The notes beneath the pieces were generated by a model, which searched no databases, was not told the origin of the DNA, and worked only from the letters and a program-made list of their open reading frames with translations. Source: Ascaphus truei (Eukaryota; Chordata; Amphibia; Anura; Ascaphidae). Taken from it: 64,000 nucleotides of DNA. The stretch lies in the NCBI GenBank assembly GCA_036426205.1, contig WSYH01002423.1:23338-87337 (forward strand), read 5' to 3'. Of this stretch, positions 46,651 to 58,205 are shown piece by piece (position 1 is the stretch's first letter; each line of letters begins with the position of its first letter). Both the position numbers and the translations under genes were made by a program.

Positions 46651-47133
46651 ATAATGATAATACATGGTTACAGTAAATGAACAGAGGTTATACATTCAAT
46701 TTAAAGATATTTCATGGACAGTTACAGCTAATATATTTAGTTTGGGAATTGTAACAGAGCATTTCATACGTCAGTAAATGGCTGACACCCTATGGGGAGT
46801 GACATGAAGTGATTGCTTCCAGCTGCTAACAATCCCACCCAGCAAAACAAAAAAAAATGTTGATCCTATTTTTTATAAAAAAAATAATTTATTACATTTA
46901 GGTGATCATGTGATTATCATTTGAAAACATTTGAAGAATTATATATAATCCTAACCTATTGTTTGCTGTATTCTTAATTTATCCTCAATATTGCTATAAA
47001 AAAAATTGACAAAAATGTGCTATGACATGGGGCCAAACTCCATGGATTTTGATATATTCACTGGCAGATTGTCACTGTGTTGCCACATTTGTTCAGACTG
47101 GGTAAATGCCAAAACAAAAGTACATATAGCCCT
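46651..47133. other. Nothing recognised
   Basis: AT-rich interval without a motif. Confidence 0.5.
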
Positions 47134-47605
47134 TGTAGGAGACGAGTAAAGAGGTACAACCAGAGAGATTGGGGAAATAAACCGTGGCTTTTATTTAGCC
47201 TGTATTTTCTAAAAACAACATAGCTTGAAGGCAGCACACAAATAAATCAAACAGCCTCTCCTTTTTAACTGCTTACTCACACTTCCCAGTCCCTATCTGG
47301 AGAACTGTGAGGAAAGACCCTTTTACCAGCATCTGACCCAAAGTCCAAAGAGGTAACTGTAAGCAGGGGCTCTTTACATCCGTCTCCGGGTCTGATTCGT
47401 GTCCATGAGGGTTCCAGGATCCGCTGCGCTCTGGAATAGAGGGTCTGGTTTCATGGGATCTCTCAAGGAGCCCAGTCCTTCTGGGCTAGAGAACCACACA
47501 CAGTTTGTGCAGCACACCTTTAAACCTACCTGATGAGCCAGGTGGAGAATGGCTAATGGACTCTTGATGCAATTAACCAGCTCCTTGCTGGATGTATCTG
47601 CTACA
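47134..47605 (-). mobile_element. Probable solo LTR
   Basis: On the minus strand starts TGTAGCAGATAC and ends CGTCTCCTACA. An AATAAAAGCCACGGTTTATTT polyadenylation region lies about 50 bases before the end, as in an LTR R-U5 border. Flanks GCCCT and CACCT are only partly alike. A related end occurs at 62125-62361 on the plus strand. Confidence 0.6.
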
Positions 47606-48689
47606 CACCTTTAGTAGTGTACAATAGCCACTAGTCTTGAATGGGTTAAAATGAAATCTGTTCAAAATAACATATTTTATTCTTGCACCAACGGAATTAG
47701 AAAACAATTCAGAAATTGTATAAACAGGCAGATTATGGAGGTGCCATCGTGATTTTAAATAAAACAGATTATCATGCACAGGCCATGCAACAACTAAGTA
47801 ATAGACAACATTATAAGTACTACCTTTTGACCCAATATACAAAATACAAATATTTACCAAACAGTTGCTGGAGAGGGCCTACACTCATAACATTCTAAAT
47901 AAACATCAGAAAGATTTTGTGACTGCCCATCATCCATTGACACTGATTCTTTGCCCATTGCTCAACCTACATAATAATCCAGTTAATCCCACAGGTAGGA
48001 CAATAGTGGCAGGTACTAATACAATGTTTCAAATGTTGACAATTTTTATTTATAAACTACCACAGCCACTAGTGCAGAAAACACCAGTGTATCCTAAGGG
48101 TCACTTCTGACTTTCTAAAATGATTAGATCAGACTGGGGTACATGGAGATAATATCCCCAATCACACGCCCTGCAGGTATTGCAGTCACCAGATGTTCAC
48201 TACATATTAGTATCTTCCTAGAACTATTGATTGAATTCACTTTATCACTACTAAAAACAATATTTACTAAGAACTATTTCAGATACAATAGATCGCTAAA
48301 AATAAAATTATAACTTTCTCTGACGGTGACGGGTGACGTCATCGGTCACGACGCCAGCACTATAAGCGCAGCCTTATATATCCATCACCTAGTATTCCTA
48401 ACAAACTGGAGCCAAAACCAGTGCCTGGGTTCTCAGAGACATGGGCCCACACAGGAAGATAACGCCATGTCAATCCAGCAAATACAAAATGCAACCAACA
48501 GTAGTGATAAATACCACTACGGGTCTTGTTCTAGTAGTTTTGAAGTTGTCAGTACCAAACTGCGTGGTTCTGATTTATGGATTTTGCTCTCTCTGCCAAA
48601 CCATATTTGAGGCTCTAGATTTAACTTGCGATACCAATCTCACCCCCCTTTACGAGGTGTTTAAAAAAAAAATGCTAGTTTTTAGGATC
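47606..48689. other. No recognisable gene; possible promoter near 48330
   Basis: A TGACGTCATC site, a TATATAT box near 48376 and GTGACGG repeats suggest a promoter-like piece, but no downstream coding region is seen. Confidence 0.35.
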
Positions 48690-48947
48690 AGATAACATAA
48701 CGGAGCTACTAGAATAGCAGTTGTGGGCAAACAATGCGGGTTTGAGGTTTCTTTTGACAAAGCGATCGGATTGTCATAGCAAGAGTGAAACCGATCCTAA
48801 AACAGCCATTTAGATACAGTTTCAACATGAGATAAGGGCTTGCAGAATAGCAGAGCATGCCAATCCACTTTTAAAGTGCACTTTAGAAGTGGTTTGTCAC
48901 ACATTGAAGCCACTAGAATAGGCCCCTATAGGTTTCTATAGGCCCCT
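48690..48947. repeat. Fold-back element with CTACTAGAATAG / CACTAGAATAGGCCCC ends
   Basis: The right end GAAGCCACTAGAATAGGCCCC matches the right TIR type of 35494-38968 (AATTAGAATAGGCCCC). The left border is unclear. Confidence 0.45.
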
Positions 48948-51170
48948 ACTGAAGGTTTAATACAGAATAACTCAGAAACGCCTAATGAAAAACAAAATTA
49001 TTATTAATAGTCAGCATAAATTGATGAAGGATAGATCATGCCAAACTAACCTTACTTGTTTATTTGAGGAGGTAAGCAGAAATTTAGACCAGGGTAATGC
49101 AGTTGTGGTCTCCATAGATTTTGCAGTGTCTTTTGTTATGGTGCCACGGAAGAGGTTAGTGTACAAAATAAAGGAAATTTGTACCTGGATTGAAAACTGG
49201 TTGAAAGATAGACAACAGAGAGCTGTCGTAAATGGAACATATTCAGGTTGGGCTAAAGTTGTGAGTGGAGTACCTCTAGGATCAGTGCTGGGACTTCAGC
49301 TTTTTAACTTGTTTATTAATAACCTTGAGGTTGGCAGAGAGCGCAGTCTCTATCTTTGCTGATGATACTAAATTGTGTAAGGTAGTAGAATCAGAGCAGG
49401 ATGTAATTTCTCTCCAGAAGGACTTGGAGAGACTGGAAACATGGGCAGGTAAATGGCAGATGAGGTTTAATGCAGATAAATGTAAAGTTATCCACTTGGG
49501 AATCCTTGATGGAGAAGAATTTAGGAGTGCATGTTAGAGAGCAGGCTCAGCAATAGTGTACAATATCATTGTCACGGTTGTGCTCGCCACAAACCTGGGT
49601 CGGACCGCGTGGCTGAGATGGGGTTGTAATAGCACCGACCTTAGACCGCGCAGGCTGATCCGGATTGCGCAGTTCGTAGTCGTACGTAGCAGGGTCAGGA
49701 CTAGATAAGGCAGCATCGTCAGTGGACAAGCCAGGGTCAGGACTGGAGACATCAGGGTAAACATTGTTCAAGCAGGAGTTCGGCATCAGGTAGTCAGGAG
49801 TTCCCCGCTTCAGCTTAGGAGTGTGAGCGCGGGAGTGGACTCTGCGCGTGCGGCGACCATGGCCCATGGTACTGGTCTCAGGAAGTGATAGATAGACCGG
49901 AGTGGGCACACCGCCTGGTAGCAGTGGTAGATCAGTGCTTCAGCGCAAGAGTCCTGAGCGGGCTGGACAATCGTCCGCTTCAGCGCAGGAACCAGGACAC
50001 AGCCTCTGCAATAGAGAATGAGCAGCAGGTCCCAGGAACCAGGGAGCTGAAGACAACACTGGGGAAACCTCTGCTTCAGCACAGGAGACAGGAACAGACC
50101 GCTGCGTGACACTAGCAGCCGGTCTCAGGAAACAAGGAGCTGAAGTCAACAAGGAGAGTACTCCGCTTCAGCACAGGAGACAGGAACTGACCGCTGCATG
50201 AGACTAGCAGCCAGTCTCAGGAAACAGGGAGCTGAAGTCAACAAGGAGAGTACTCCGTCTCAGCACAGGAGACAGGAACAGAACTCTGCGTGAACTAGGG
50301 AATAGAACTAGAGAGATTAGAACACAACAGAGCCAAGCCATAGGGCTTGTGGCAGAACACTTGTGAAAACCAGGAAGGGTTATGCTCGGCAGAGAAGGAT
50401 TGTGGGGATGCAGTTTTTAAAGGCCAGCGGGCCAATCCCCGGAGGAGGGTGTGAAGGCACTGCTCCAATGAGTGAGTACAAGGCTAGGTTGCAGTGATAG
50501 CTTGACCAGCTGCAGTAGATACCAGAGGGAGTGTTCCAGGACTGCACAGGTCTGTGAGGCAAGGTAAGCAGTAAACTGAGGTGTGGATTCCTTACAATCA
50601 TGCAGTAGCTGAAAAGGCAGATAAGATCTTATCTTGCATTAAACGGTGAATTGATGGAAGGGGGGAAGTAAACATAATTATGCCCCTTTATAAAGCATTA
50701 GTAAGACTACACCTTGAATATGAAGCACGTTTTGGGCACCACTCATAAAAAGGACATTATGAAACAAGAAAAAGTGCAGAGAAGAGCAGCTAAATTAATA
50801 AGGGGGATGGAAAATATGACTTAAGAGGAGTGGCTAGCTAATTTAGATTTTACATTACAAAAGAGTCACCTAAGAGGGGATATGATAACCAGGGCTCGAC
50901 AAATGCACTCGCCCCCTCTCCTGGGGCGAGTGCATTTTGGCCGCTGTTGAGTTTTACCAGCTTCACGGTGCAGCGTCTCCTGGCATTTTCCTGTATCTCT
51001 CTCTCAAACTTCATTGTCTCCTCCTGCATATCATGTGAAAATGGCTGCGCTGTGTCAAATGACATACATTGAGTCACCCCTTAAGGTTGGAGGAAATTAG
51101 ATTTCACCCGCAACAAAGGAATGGGTTGTTTACAGTAAGGGCAGTTAAAATGTGGAATTCATACCTAAAT
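48948..51170 (+). pseudogene. CR1-like LINE reverse transcriptase remnant, copy 2, interrupted by an LTR
   Basis: Encodes SRNLDQGNAVVVSIDFAVSF (palm motif A region), WIENWLKDRQQRAVVNGTYS, VVSGVPLGSVLGLQLFNLFI (motif B, PQGSVLGP-like) and SIFADDTKLCKVVESEQDVI (motif C FADD), then WQMRFNADKCKVIHLG. The 3' part resumes after the LTR at 50602 (HAVAEKADKILSCIKR-like). Several frameshifts. Near 50890-51060 a short insertion with a hairpin around TGCACTCGCC..GGCGAGTGCA interrupts the 3' region. Confidence 0.85.
49570..50596 (+). mobile_element. LTR-like insertion with exact 5-bp duplication
   Basis: Begins TGTCACGGTTGTGC and ends GATTCCTTACA; ATCAT occurs on both sides (49565-49569, 50597-50601). 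TG..CA ends and five-base duplication fit a solo LTR of 1027 bases. The middle (about 49930-50290) holds imperfect tandem repeats of roughly 100 bases (CTTCAGC.CAGGA..CAGGAAC, GAGCTGAAGTCAACAAGG). No protein is encoded. Confidence 0.8.
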
Positions 51171-51721
51171 AGAAGCACATAATGGATCATCGTCAACCTC
51201 CTCAGCCAAAATTGCTACACATCAACCTTAGTGCAGTAACTGCAAATCTAAACGGGGCACTTATTATACAAGACGAGCTAATTTATAATGCAAGTGCACT
51301 CAGCAAACTTATACACATCATAGAGGTCAGCAGACAGGTCAAAGAACAATAAAGTATCTACACGTACTGCCTACTGGGACAGTGCAGAGAGTTTATACAA
51401 TATCATGACACTCCAGTTACAGAGTCGCTGTAACAATCATTATACCTGGTAACACTACTGTATATCCCCTAATGGTCTTTCAAACACCTTAGAACTACGC
51501 AAGATAAATTGTTTAAATTACTACTGACAGATCTGTGATATATACTCAAAGAAAGTCAGTGAATCAGCATGCTTACATGTTACAGATCATTTTCAGTAGT
51601 AAAAAAGTAGTAGAATAATTATTTTATTTGCGATGGACCTTCAGACATATAAATTCTGGCAAGACTATTAGGATCAGGAAGCATCTGACTTGCCATCTAC
51701 CTTTATCATTTATATGATCCC
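51171..51721. other. Nothing recognised
   Basis: AT-rich interval, no motif. Confidence 0.5.
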
Positions 51722-51830
51722 TGTCATTGTTATTTATTTATTAATAAAATGTTTTACCAGGGAAGTAATTATACATTGAGAGTTAACTCTCATTTTCAAG
51801 TATGTCCTTAACACAGAATTATGATAGTAC
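51722..51830 (+). repeat. Dispersed about 100 bp repeat, copy 3
   Basis: Shares TTTTACCAGGGAAGTAATTA and CATTTTCAAGTATGTCCT with the other two copies. Confidence 0.65.
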
Positions 51831-52110
51831 ATATTTGCATTAAAGGATCAATCCAGGCAATGTCCTACATGTGTTTCTTTTTTAATAAATCAGTTCTGTA
51901 GAATTAGATAATAGTTATTCCTTTTTTTTATTTTAAATTCAACTCTTATTGTCTTAATATACTGAGCATTTTTTTTATAGCAGGATTTAGCACCCCTCTT
52001 CAGCAGTGCAAGTTCTTTGTAACACTTTCCTGCTTGTGATCATTTGTTGCAAATATTTTCAGCAGTTTGAGCTACAAACGGTAACAATAGGTAATGTTAC
52101 CTTAGTAATA

Positions 52111-53458
52111 CTGCACCGACACACTTTATTCGAGCAAATGCCTGGTTTGTACCTGGCAGAAACCTGGAATCCGCCGCTGCTCACCTCTTGCATGCTTCGT
52201 TGCGTTTGCCTTCCCAGCCACGGTTCATGCCTGGCTGACGGGGGCCTGATCTGTTAAATGATAATGAGAATGATTTACTAGGCTGCGATGTTTCGATTGT
52301 CCACCAGATGGCATAAACTCATGACTTAAGTAATGTGTGGCCTTTGCAAGTTGTTTCGTTTCCAAAAAAAAGTTACTTTATCCCAGTACAGTATGCTATT
52401 GTGTAACTTGTCCTTGAGACTGAAGGAAGAGTTGCAAAAAATGTATCAATTTAGGCTTTACATACAGTAATGTATTAAATAAAGACAAAGATCATTTTCA
52501 CTTACACTATTCTACAGAGACATGAGTGTTCAAGTGGAGCCCGTGTTCCAAAAACCTGACAGAAGTTATGCTTATTTGATATGGGCCGCTATAAATGCAA
52601 CAGAGGATAAGATGGCAACAGTTGTTCAAATTTATCAGTATTTTATCGAAAATTATGACTTTTACAGATTTTCGCCAACTCCTCATTTGTGGAAGCATGC
52701 AATAAGGAAAAGGTTATGTAGTGACCCCTGTTTTCACCGTATTGAGCCCCAATTTGTTGGAGGGTATTGGTGTGTGTCACAGGGTTTTTCCCGTATCTAT
52801 GATAATGGAGGCGGCAAAAGGCGAAGGGTCGTGTTAAAACGAAATAAGAAGCGACAGTCCCTGCCAAGCAATGCGCCAGAACCAGAACCAGAACCAGCAG
52901 CAGCACCAGCTTATCATCATGGTCCCGCCGTCGGTGACAACTCTGAGATGGATTTCGCAGCCAGTTTTGATGAAGCTTGCATGTACCTAAGCGATTTCCC
53001 GCTGACTACAGGTGGGCTAGTCCCTCTGCAAAATGATGAAAGCTGGACTGGAAGTGGGCCGGCGCCAGCGCAAGCTGAATGGGAAATTTAGTAATACTGT
53101 ACAGTATGGTGAGTACTGTATTTTTGCCGTATTATTTTGGTGGGGCTGGCTGGGAACTTCTTTAGGGGGCTGACCATTACTGTACATTAAAACTTTTCAT
53201 TTTGTTTTTCCTCAGAAAAGAAAACGGCTAATGGGGGGATTTCGATGGATTATATTGTACTGTATGCTGATGTTTTCCGGCCATACAGTATACTGTGTAA
53301 TAAACCCGAATAAATAAAACTATGCATTTATTCTACAGTACATGTTCAGTAAATTACTGCACATACTGGGGGCGAGATGTGTTTGCAGCAGAGAGAGATT
53401 TAATAATATTGTACAGTGAGCAGGGGGTTCCCTGAGCCAGAAATTAATGCTCAGGGAA
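52111..53458 (+). mobile_element. Forkhead transposon copy A, right side truncated
   Basis: Starts CTGCACCGACACACTTTATT next to TA. The 1348 bases are matched by 62388-63735 with the same length and only two differences that I can see (near 52325 and 53220). It contains the forkhead gene, its 3' intron and polyadenylation signals. After about 53345 it runs into a GAGCAGGGGGTTCCCTGAG module from the Harbinger-like repeats, then breaks at 53458. No transposase is present in this copy. Confidence 0.85.
52522..53318 (+). CDS. Forkhead (winged-helix) domain protein, copy A
   Basis: An intact 189-codon frame, 52522-53091, starting MSVQVEPVF; the ATG is conserved in all three copies. Residues about 12-86 form a forkhead domain: KPDRSYAYLIWAAINAT (helix 1), IYQYFIENYDFYRF (helix 2), WKHAIRKRLCSDPCFHRI (recognition helix 3 and following strand), GGYWCVS (wing). 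The usual NSIRHNLSLN core of helix 3 is HAIRKRLCSD, so the base-contact Asn and His are changed while Ile-Arg and Leu stay. Then come a basic stretch (GGGKRRRVVLKRNKKR) likely for nuclear import, a Glu-Pro linker and an acidic segment (FDEACMYLSDF) that could activate transcription. A 107-base intron (53109-53215, GT..AG) lies just after the stop, followed by AATAAA at 53299 and 53309. Predicted nuclear DNA-binding factor; target unknown. Confidence 0.88.
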
Positions 53459-53775
53459 GGGGGGTGAGTGCGCGAGGGGGGCCTGGCTACACGCGAGGGG
53501 GGACCTGGCTACATCGTGCAAGCAGAGGAGCTCTATGCAGCCACCTATAGCTCTGCCCAGTCATCTCTACACATTTATTTTCCTATATCTTTCTCCCACT
53601 GAGTCATATACTGTATGAGTGCTTTTCTTTCTTATCTAAGGAACTCAGAACAAAATATATTTGAAATCATCCCTTTCTGATGTGTTTGTATTGTGCACAT
53701 CTCTTCAAATATAGTTGGATGTGTATTCCTTCATTGGAAATATTTGGAAATAACAATATGCCTAATTTGTGTGTA
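53459..53775. other. Nothing recognised
   Basis: Begins with G-rich CGCGAGGGGGGCCTGGCTAC units, then unique-looking sequence. Confidence 0.45.
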
Positions 53776-54174
53776 CTGCTGCGACACACTTTATTCGAGC
53801 AAATACCCAGTATGTACCTGGCAGATACCTGGAATGCGCCGCTCCTCACCTCTGACAAGCCCCGTTGCATTTGCCTTCCCAGCCTGGGTTCATGCCTGGC
53901 TGATGGGCGGCTGATCTGTTAAATGATAATGATTAGGATTTAATAGGCTGCAATGCTTCGCGTGTCTACCAGATGGCATAAATTCATGAATTGTAATGCA
54001 GTATATATATATATATACTGTGCAGTATTGCAGCCAGCGGGAATAAAATGCTTCAATCCCTGCCTGGAAAATAACTCAATGCACTCGGGCAGAAAACAGT
54101 CACAAACCTCAATACACCCGGGTATACCCGAATTCGTGGGACTAGCCGAGCTCGAATAAAGTGTGTCGCCAGTG
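53776..54174 (+). mobile_element. Forkhead-transposon-family MITE, copy 3
   Basis: 399 bases flanked by TA (TGTA on both sides). Ends CTGCTGCGACACAC and GTGTGTCGCCAGTG. Nearly identical to copies 1 and 2, with a slightly longer internal TA run (54002-54018). Confidence 0.92.
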
Positions 54175-55244
54175 TATCTGAAATATTCTGAAGATGGAAT
54201 ATTGTATTTTTCTTGTATTTCTTCAAATGTATATAGTTTCCACAGAAACATAGCATCTTTAATTCTAATTATACCTCTTGTAATCCAGATATTGTTTCTT
54301 CCTGGTACAGTATACATCCTGGGGGGAATTCTTCATACCTCCACAAGGGAGTCATGAGCAAGGGTAGTCCCTTTAATCCCTTTTATTTTTCTCCCGTATA
54401 TCACAAACATTTAGAGTGAATTTAATAACCCGGTGGTTATATACTTCATTAGGTCTATTTTTTGGGGGGGGGAATTCACAATAGTGAATCTATATTCTGT
54501 ACAGGGATCTTTACTCATACATCTATGGTCTTTGACAAGCTCATTGTACTTCTCAGAATGTAAGCCTTTTTTTTTTCATCAGGGAGTCCCATCTAATTCA
54601 TTATCGATTTCTGACGCACTTGCGTCAAAATATATTGTATTTATACTAGCAATAAAAGCTGCCACATATTTATTTTTTACTAAGCAATGCTATTCCACAA
54701 GACACCTCCCGGAGACTGAGGACAACTCATGAACCATTTGTTCAAACGGTTGTGGAATAGCACTGCTTAGTAATTACAACAGATATCCTAGAATAACTCC
54801 AAGGAGAAACTGGTGCTACCAATTGTACACAGGCATGTACTACATACAGTCCAGAAAAATACTGCACAATAAGAAATAAAGCGCACTTCCGTCCAGTGTC
54901 CCACTAATAAATGAAGAGGCAATGTAGACACCCCACTAGAACCGTGCACCGTGACTATCAACGGGTAGGGGCTAAAATGTGGTAAGGAGGAATATAAAGC
55001 AGTAGTACCGCTGTGTCCCCTGTAAAGGAACAACCCGCTAAGTATACCGCTACCCTCCGCCACTGCCCTCCTACACCCGGTGTCACACACGGACAAGATA
55101 TCCTCACTGCGGAGGTAGGGGAAGGGAAAACTAGAAGAGTAGTCACTCACAGTCTTGACGCGCCGGGTCTCCGGTCAATGATGACGTCAGGTACCTCTGA
55201 ACCGGAAGAGGAATACAGCGTGCTCCAGCCCAGGTATATCGAGC
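54175..55244. other. No recognisable gene
   Basis: A short inverted pair around TATTCCACAA (54690, 54750) and a TGACGTCA site at 55184 are the only structures noticed. Confidence 0.45.
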
Positions 55245-56010
55245 AAAAATAGAGTTGTAAGGCGGTTCATTGCTGCCGCAGGGGTATAAAAGTGGAGGTT
55301 CCACACGCAATAAAATAAAAGGTTAGTTTATTTAGTGCATATACACAAAAAAGTCTGCCACAGAGCGAACTCTGATGCGTTTCGTCCCACCAGGGACTTT
55401 TGTCAATGATTCACATTTAAGTAGATTGTTTTCCCATCAGTTCATAATGTTTTTTATAATGACTTTATTATATTATTACCATGTATGTTATAAGTATGTT
55501 TTATGGAGGAATTAATATAGGATATAAGTGTTACTTGTTCTGCTACTGTGTAACTGGCACTTGTTGTCTATTTTTGCGTATATGTACTACTGGACATGAG
55601 TACCTTCTTTTGTTTTTAATTACATTTTGTGTCGTTTAGTGTCTTGTTGTAACAACTATGTGTCTATGGTGATGTCTGGATAGTGGGCACTGATAGTGTT
55701 CACATAGCGCTATAGCTTCTGATGTTCATTATTGGTTGATTAGCCATCAGGTGTGTTATCACTCACCCTACTTTAATTAACCTATTAACCAATTATACAA
55801 CTGCGCCGCACTATATATACATCACCAGGGGCAGTGCTGGATACTCTTTGACAAAGTCCCTGGTGGGACGAAACGCGTCAGAGTTCGCTCTGTGGCAGAC
55901 TTTTTTGTGTATATGCACTAAATAAAACAACCTTTTATTTTATTGCGTGTGGAACCTCCACTTTTATACCCCTGCGGCAGCAGTGAACCGCCTTACAACT
56001 CTATTTCTGC
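55245..56010. repeat. Inverted pair of Penelope-type terminal repeats with hammerhead-like segments
   Basis: 55245-55425 and 55838-56010 are inverted copies, sharing GTTGTAAGGCGGTTCA, GGGGTATAAAAGTGGAGG, TGCGTGTGGAACC and GTCTGCCACAGAGCGAACTC. Each has GTCCCTGGTGGGACGAAACGC, the stem II-GAAAC part of a hammerhead, preceded by a degenerate TTGACAA. The loop of about 410 bases has no coding region. GGGTATAAAAG is TATA-like. Confidence 0.7.
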
Positions 56011-56596
56011 TTAGTAATTATCAGTCTATATGCTCTTGTTAGATTCAACAACAACTTATTTCTTGCGTGTTATACAAAACTGCATTCACTGACAAACTAA
56101 AAAAAAAAAACTGAAAGCAAAGGTTAATCATGTTAATCAGTCAGCCAGACTAATACAACCTAACATTATTAATCGGATAACACATGGTACTGCCCGGTTC
56201 CCATTGCCCATAAATCTGATGTATATAGAAAATCATGCAATGTGAAGGATTAGAAAAAGCTAATTAGTTCAGTTGTGTTACAATTACTTTTACTTTGTAG
56301 ATTGCCCTGATGTTCGTAGACTGCTTACCTCTTGACAATAATAATCGCTTAATGTGCTACAAGGTTCATGTCAGAAGTTGAATTATAGCAAATTATAATA
56401 ATAATTAAAGGTATTCTGCTGTATTCTGCTATCATATAATATAAAATGATGTTATGCTGAACAGTCTTGCATGCCGCTCCTGTAGGAAATTCCTCAATTT
56501 TTATTTAATTTAAATGGAAAAGAAATCTTAAAATCAATTGTGAAAGTAGAGCTACAGCAAACTTGAAGTATGATGAAATTAAAATAATGATGATTA

Positions 56597-56639
<43 letters not shown>

Positions 56640-56829
56640 TTTACATCTTTTGCTGGTAACTCATTGGCACCTAAGTATTAGGATAAGAACTTCTTGCCAT
56701 TCTTCTTCTCTTCGGCACAAGTGAAAAAGAGAGGAGTGGTGATTATACATCAATAGGCGAATATTTTTTGCCCCAAAAGAAACACAGATGAATCGCGAGG
56801 ACAGATTCCTCACAGTAGTGGGGATCCTC
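56011..56829. other. AT-rich sequence with (AT)n near 56609
   Basis: No gene recognised. The AT microsatellite runs 56609-56640. Confidence 0.6.
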
Positions 56830-57644
56830 CATTGGAAGGCTTTGCAATGTCAAATGTCTACGCCTCGAACAAGTGTAGCTCTAATTTTTTTAATAGGTTT
56901 GTTCAAATCCTGGGGAGCGTCACACAAGGCCAGATAATTCTGGGAGGAGACCGCAACATGACCCTCAATCCCTCCTTGCAACGCTCCTCCCCTTCCTGGT
57001 TCCTCCCCTAAACAGAGTAAACATTCAAACATCAAAGCCCTACACAGGGGCCTGCCATCTTTCCATCTTGTCGACACTTGGCGTGAATTAAACCCAAAGA
57101 GAAAGACGTCACATTTTTCTCCACGCCACTCCAGTCATATGACCGTATCGACATATATTGTTTTAAGCGCCAACCTAATTCCAACGTCAAAGAGTCAGAA
57201 ATACATAGTATAAATTGGTCAGACCTTACCCAAGTCAAATCATCTCTACAGAACCTAGATATCAGATTTCCCAAATCACATTGGAAACATAATGATTCCC
57301 TAATAAAAATCCCGGAGATTCACCAAGAAATTGAGATTATTTTTCCAAACCAATGTAGGGAGTGTATCCTCGCTGTCAACCCTCTGGGAAGCATGTAAGG
57401 CCAGAAGACTGATGAGCATAGCAGTAAATAGAAAAAAACTAGAAGGGAAAAAATGTACTCCATGCAAGCTGACGTTGACACCATATCGAATCTACACAGA
57501 GACCGAAGAGGCAACATTAAGGAGACAAAGGGAGACAAGGGCAGAGTTGTATATAAACTCACATCCCTCGCAGAACAATCCATGAGGTGGATGAAAAGGA
57601 AGATATTTGAAAAGGCTAATAAACCTGACTCCATACTGTCAGAC
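56830..57644 (+). pseudogene. L1-clade LINE, endonuclease end and linker, 5' piece
   Basis: Frames encode FVQILGSVTQGQIILGGDRN (endonuclease, GGDFN-like), FHLVDTWRELNPKRK (typical L1 endonuclease C-part) and VGSVSSLSTLWEACKARRLM (linker), with stops between. It is interrupted by LTR-like sequence from about 57645; reverse transcriptase continues at 58985. Confidence 0.8.
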
Positions 57645-58205
57645 TTGTCCAGGTGCCTTGGAAAATGCTAGACCTGTTCTCTTGAATATGCATTCAGGAT
57701 GCATTACCAAAAGTGTCCACCAGTCTGGAAACATTAAAAGACTACATTTCCCAGATGTCTTGCAGACTAGGACTCACTCACTCCCTGTTCTGAGACCTAT
57801 ATAAATCCGGGAAGTTGCCCCCCACATGGCGTTGCAACTCTGCTCCCAGCTTAGTTCACGTCTACTCCTGTAGGGCTAAGTTCTCTGCCTGTTTCTCCTT
57901 GGTTTTGACCTCAAACTTCCTACTGGACTTTGCCTTTGCCTATCCCTCTAGTACCTTCCTGCTTAATTGTATATGACCTCGGAACTGTACAGGACTTTGC
58001 CTAACCCTCAAGTAGCTTGCTGCTACACTGTGTGTGACCCTGGTTTTCCTGTGACTCTGCTCGGCCTTGTCCTTTCCTCTGGATTTTCCTTCCTGAGTAT
58101 CTATCATCCTCAGTGTTCAGAGTTTACAACGCCATATATTTTACTCTTCCGAGGGTTAATAGTTCATCAAAAGTTTTTCATGAACTGGCAGATGCAGTAG
58201 ACGCC
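57645..58205 (+). mobile_element. LTR-like sequence inserted in L1
   Basis: Starts near TGTCAGACTTGTCCAGG. A TATATAAATCCGGG box near 57798 is followed by a CT-rich stretch (CTGCTCCC, GTTTTGACCTC, CTTTGCCTTTGCC) of the kind seen downstream of Gypsy-type LTR promoters. I could not find a matching end or duplication, so the border is open. Confidence 0.4.

Noticed and set aside
52522..53091. Host FOX gene
   Set aside because: Two virtually identical copies and one diverged copy share a transposon terminus in unrelated flanks, and the recognition helix differs from host FOX proteins. A mobile gene explains this better.
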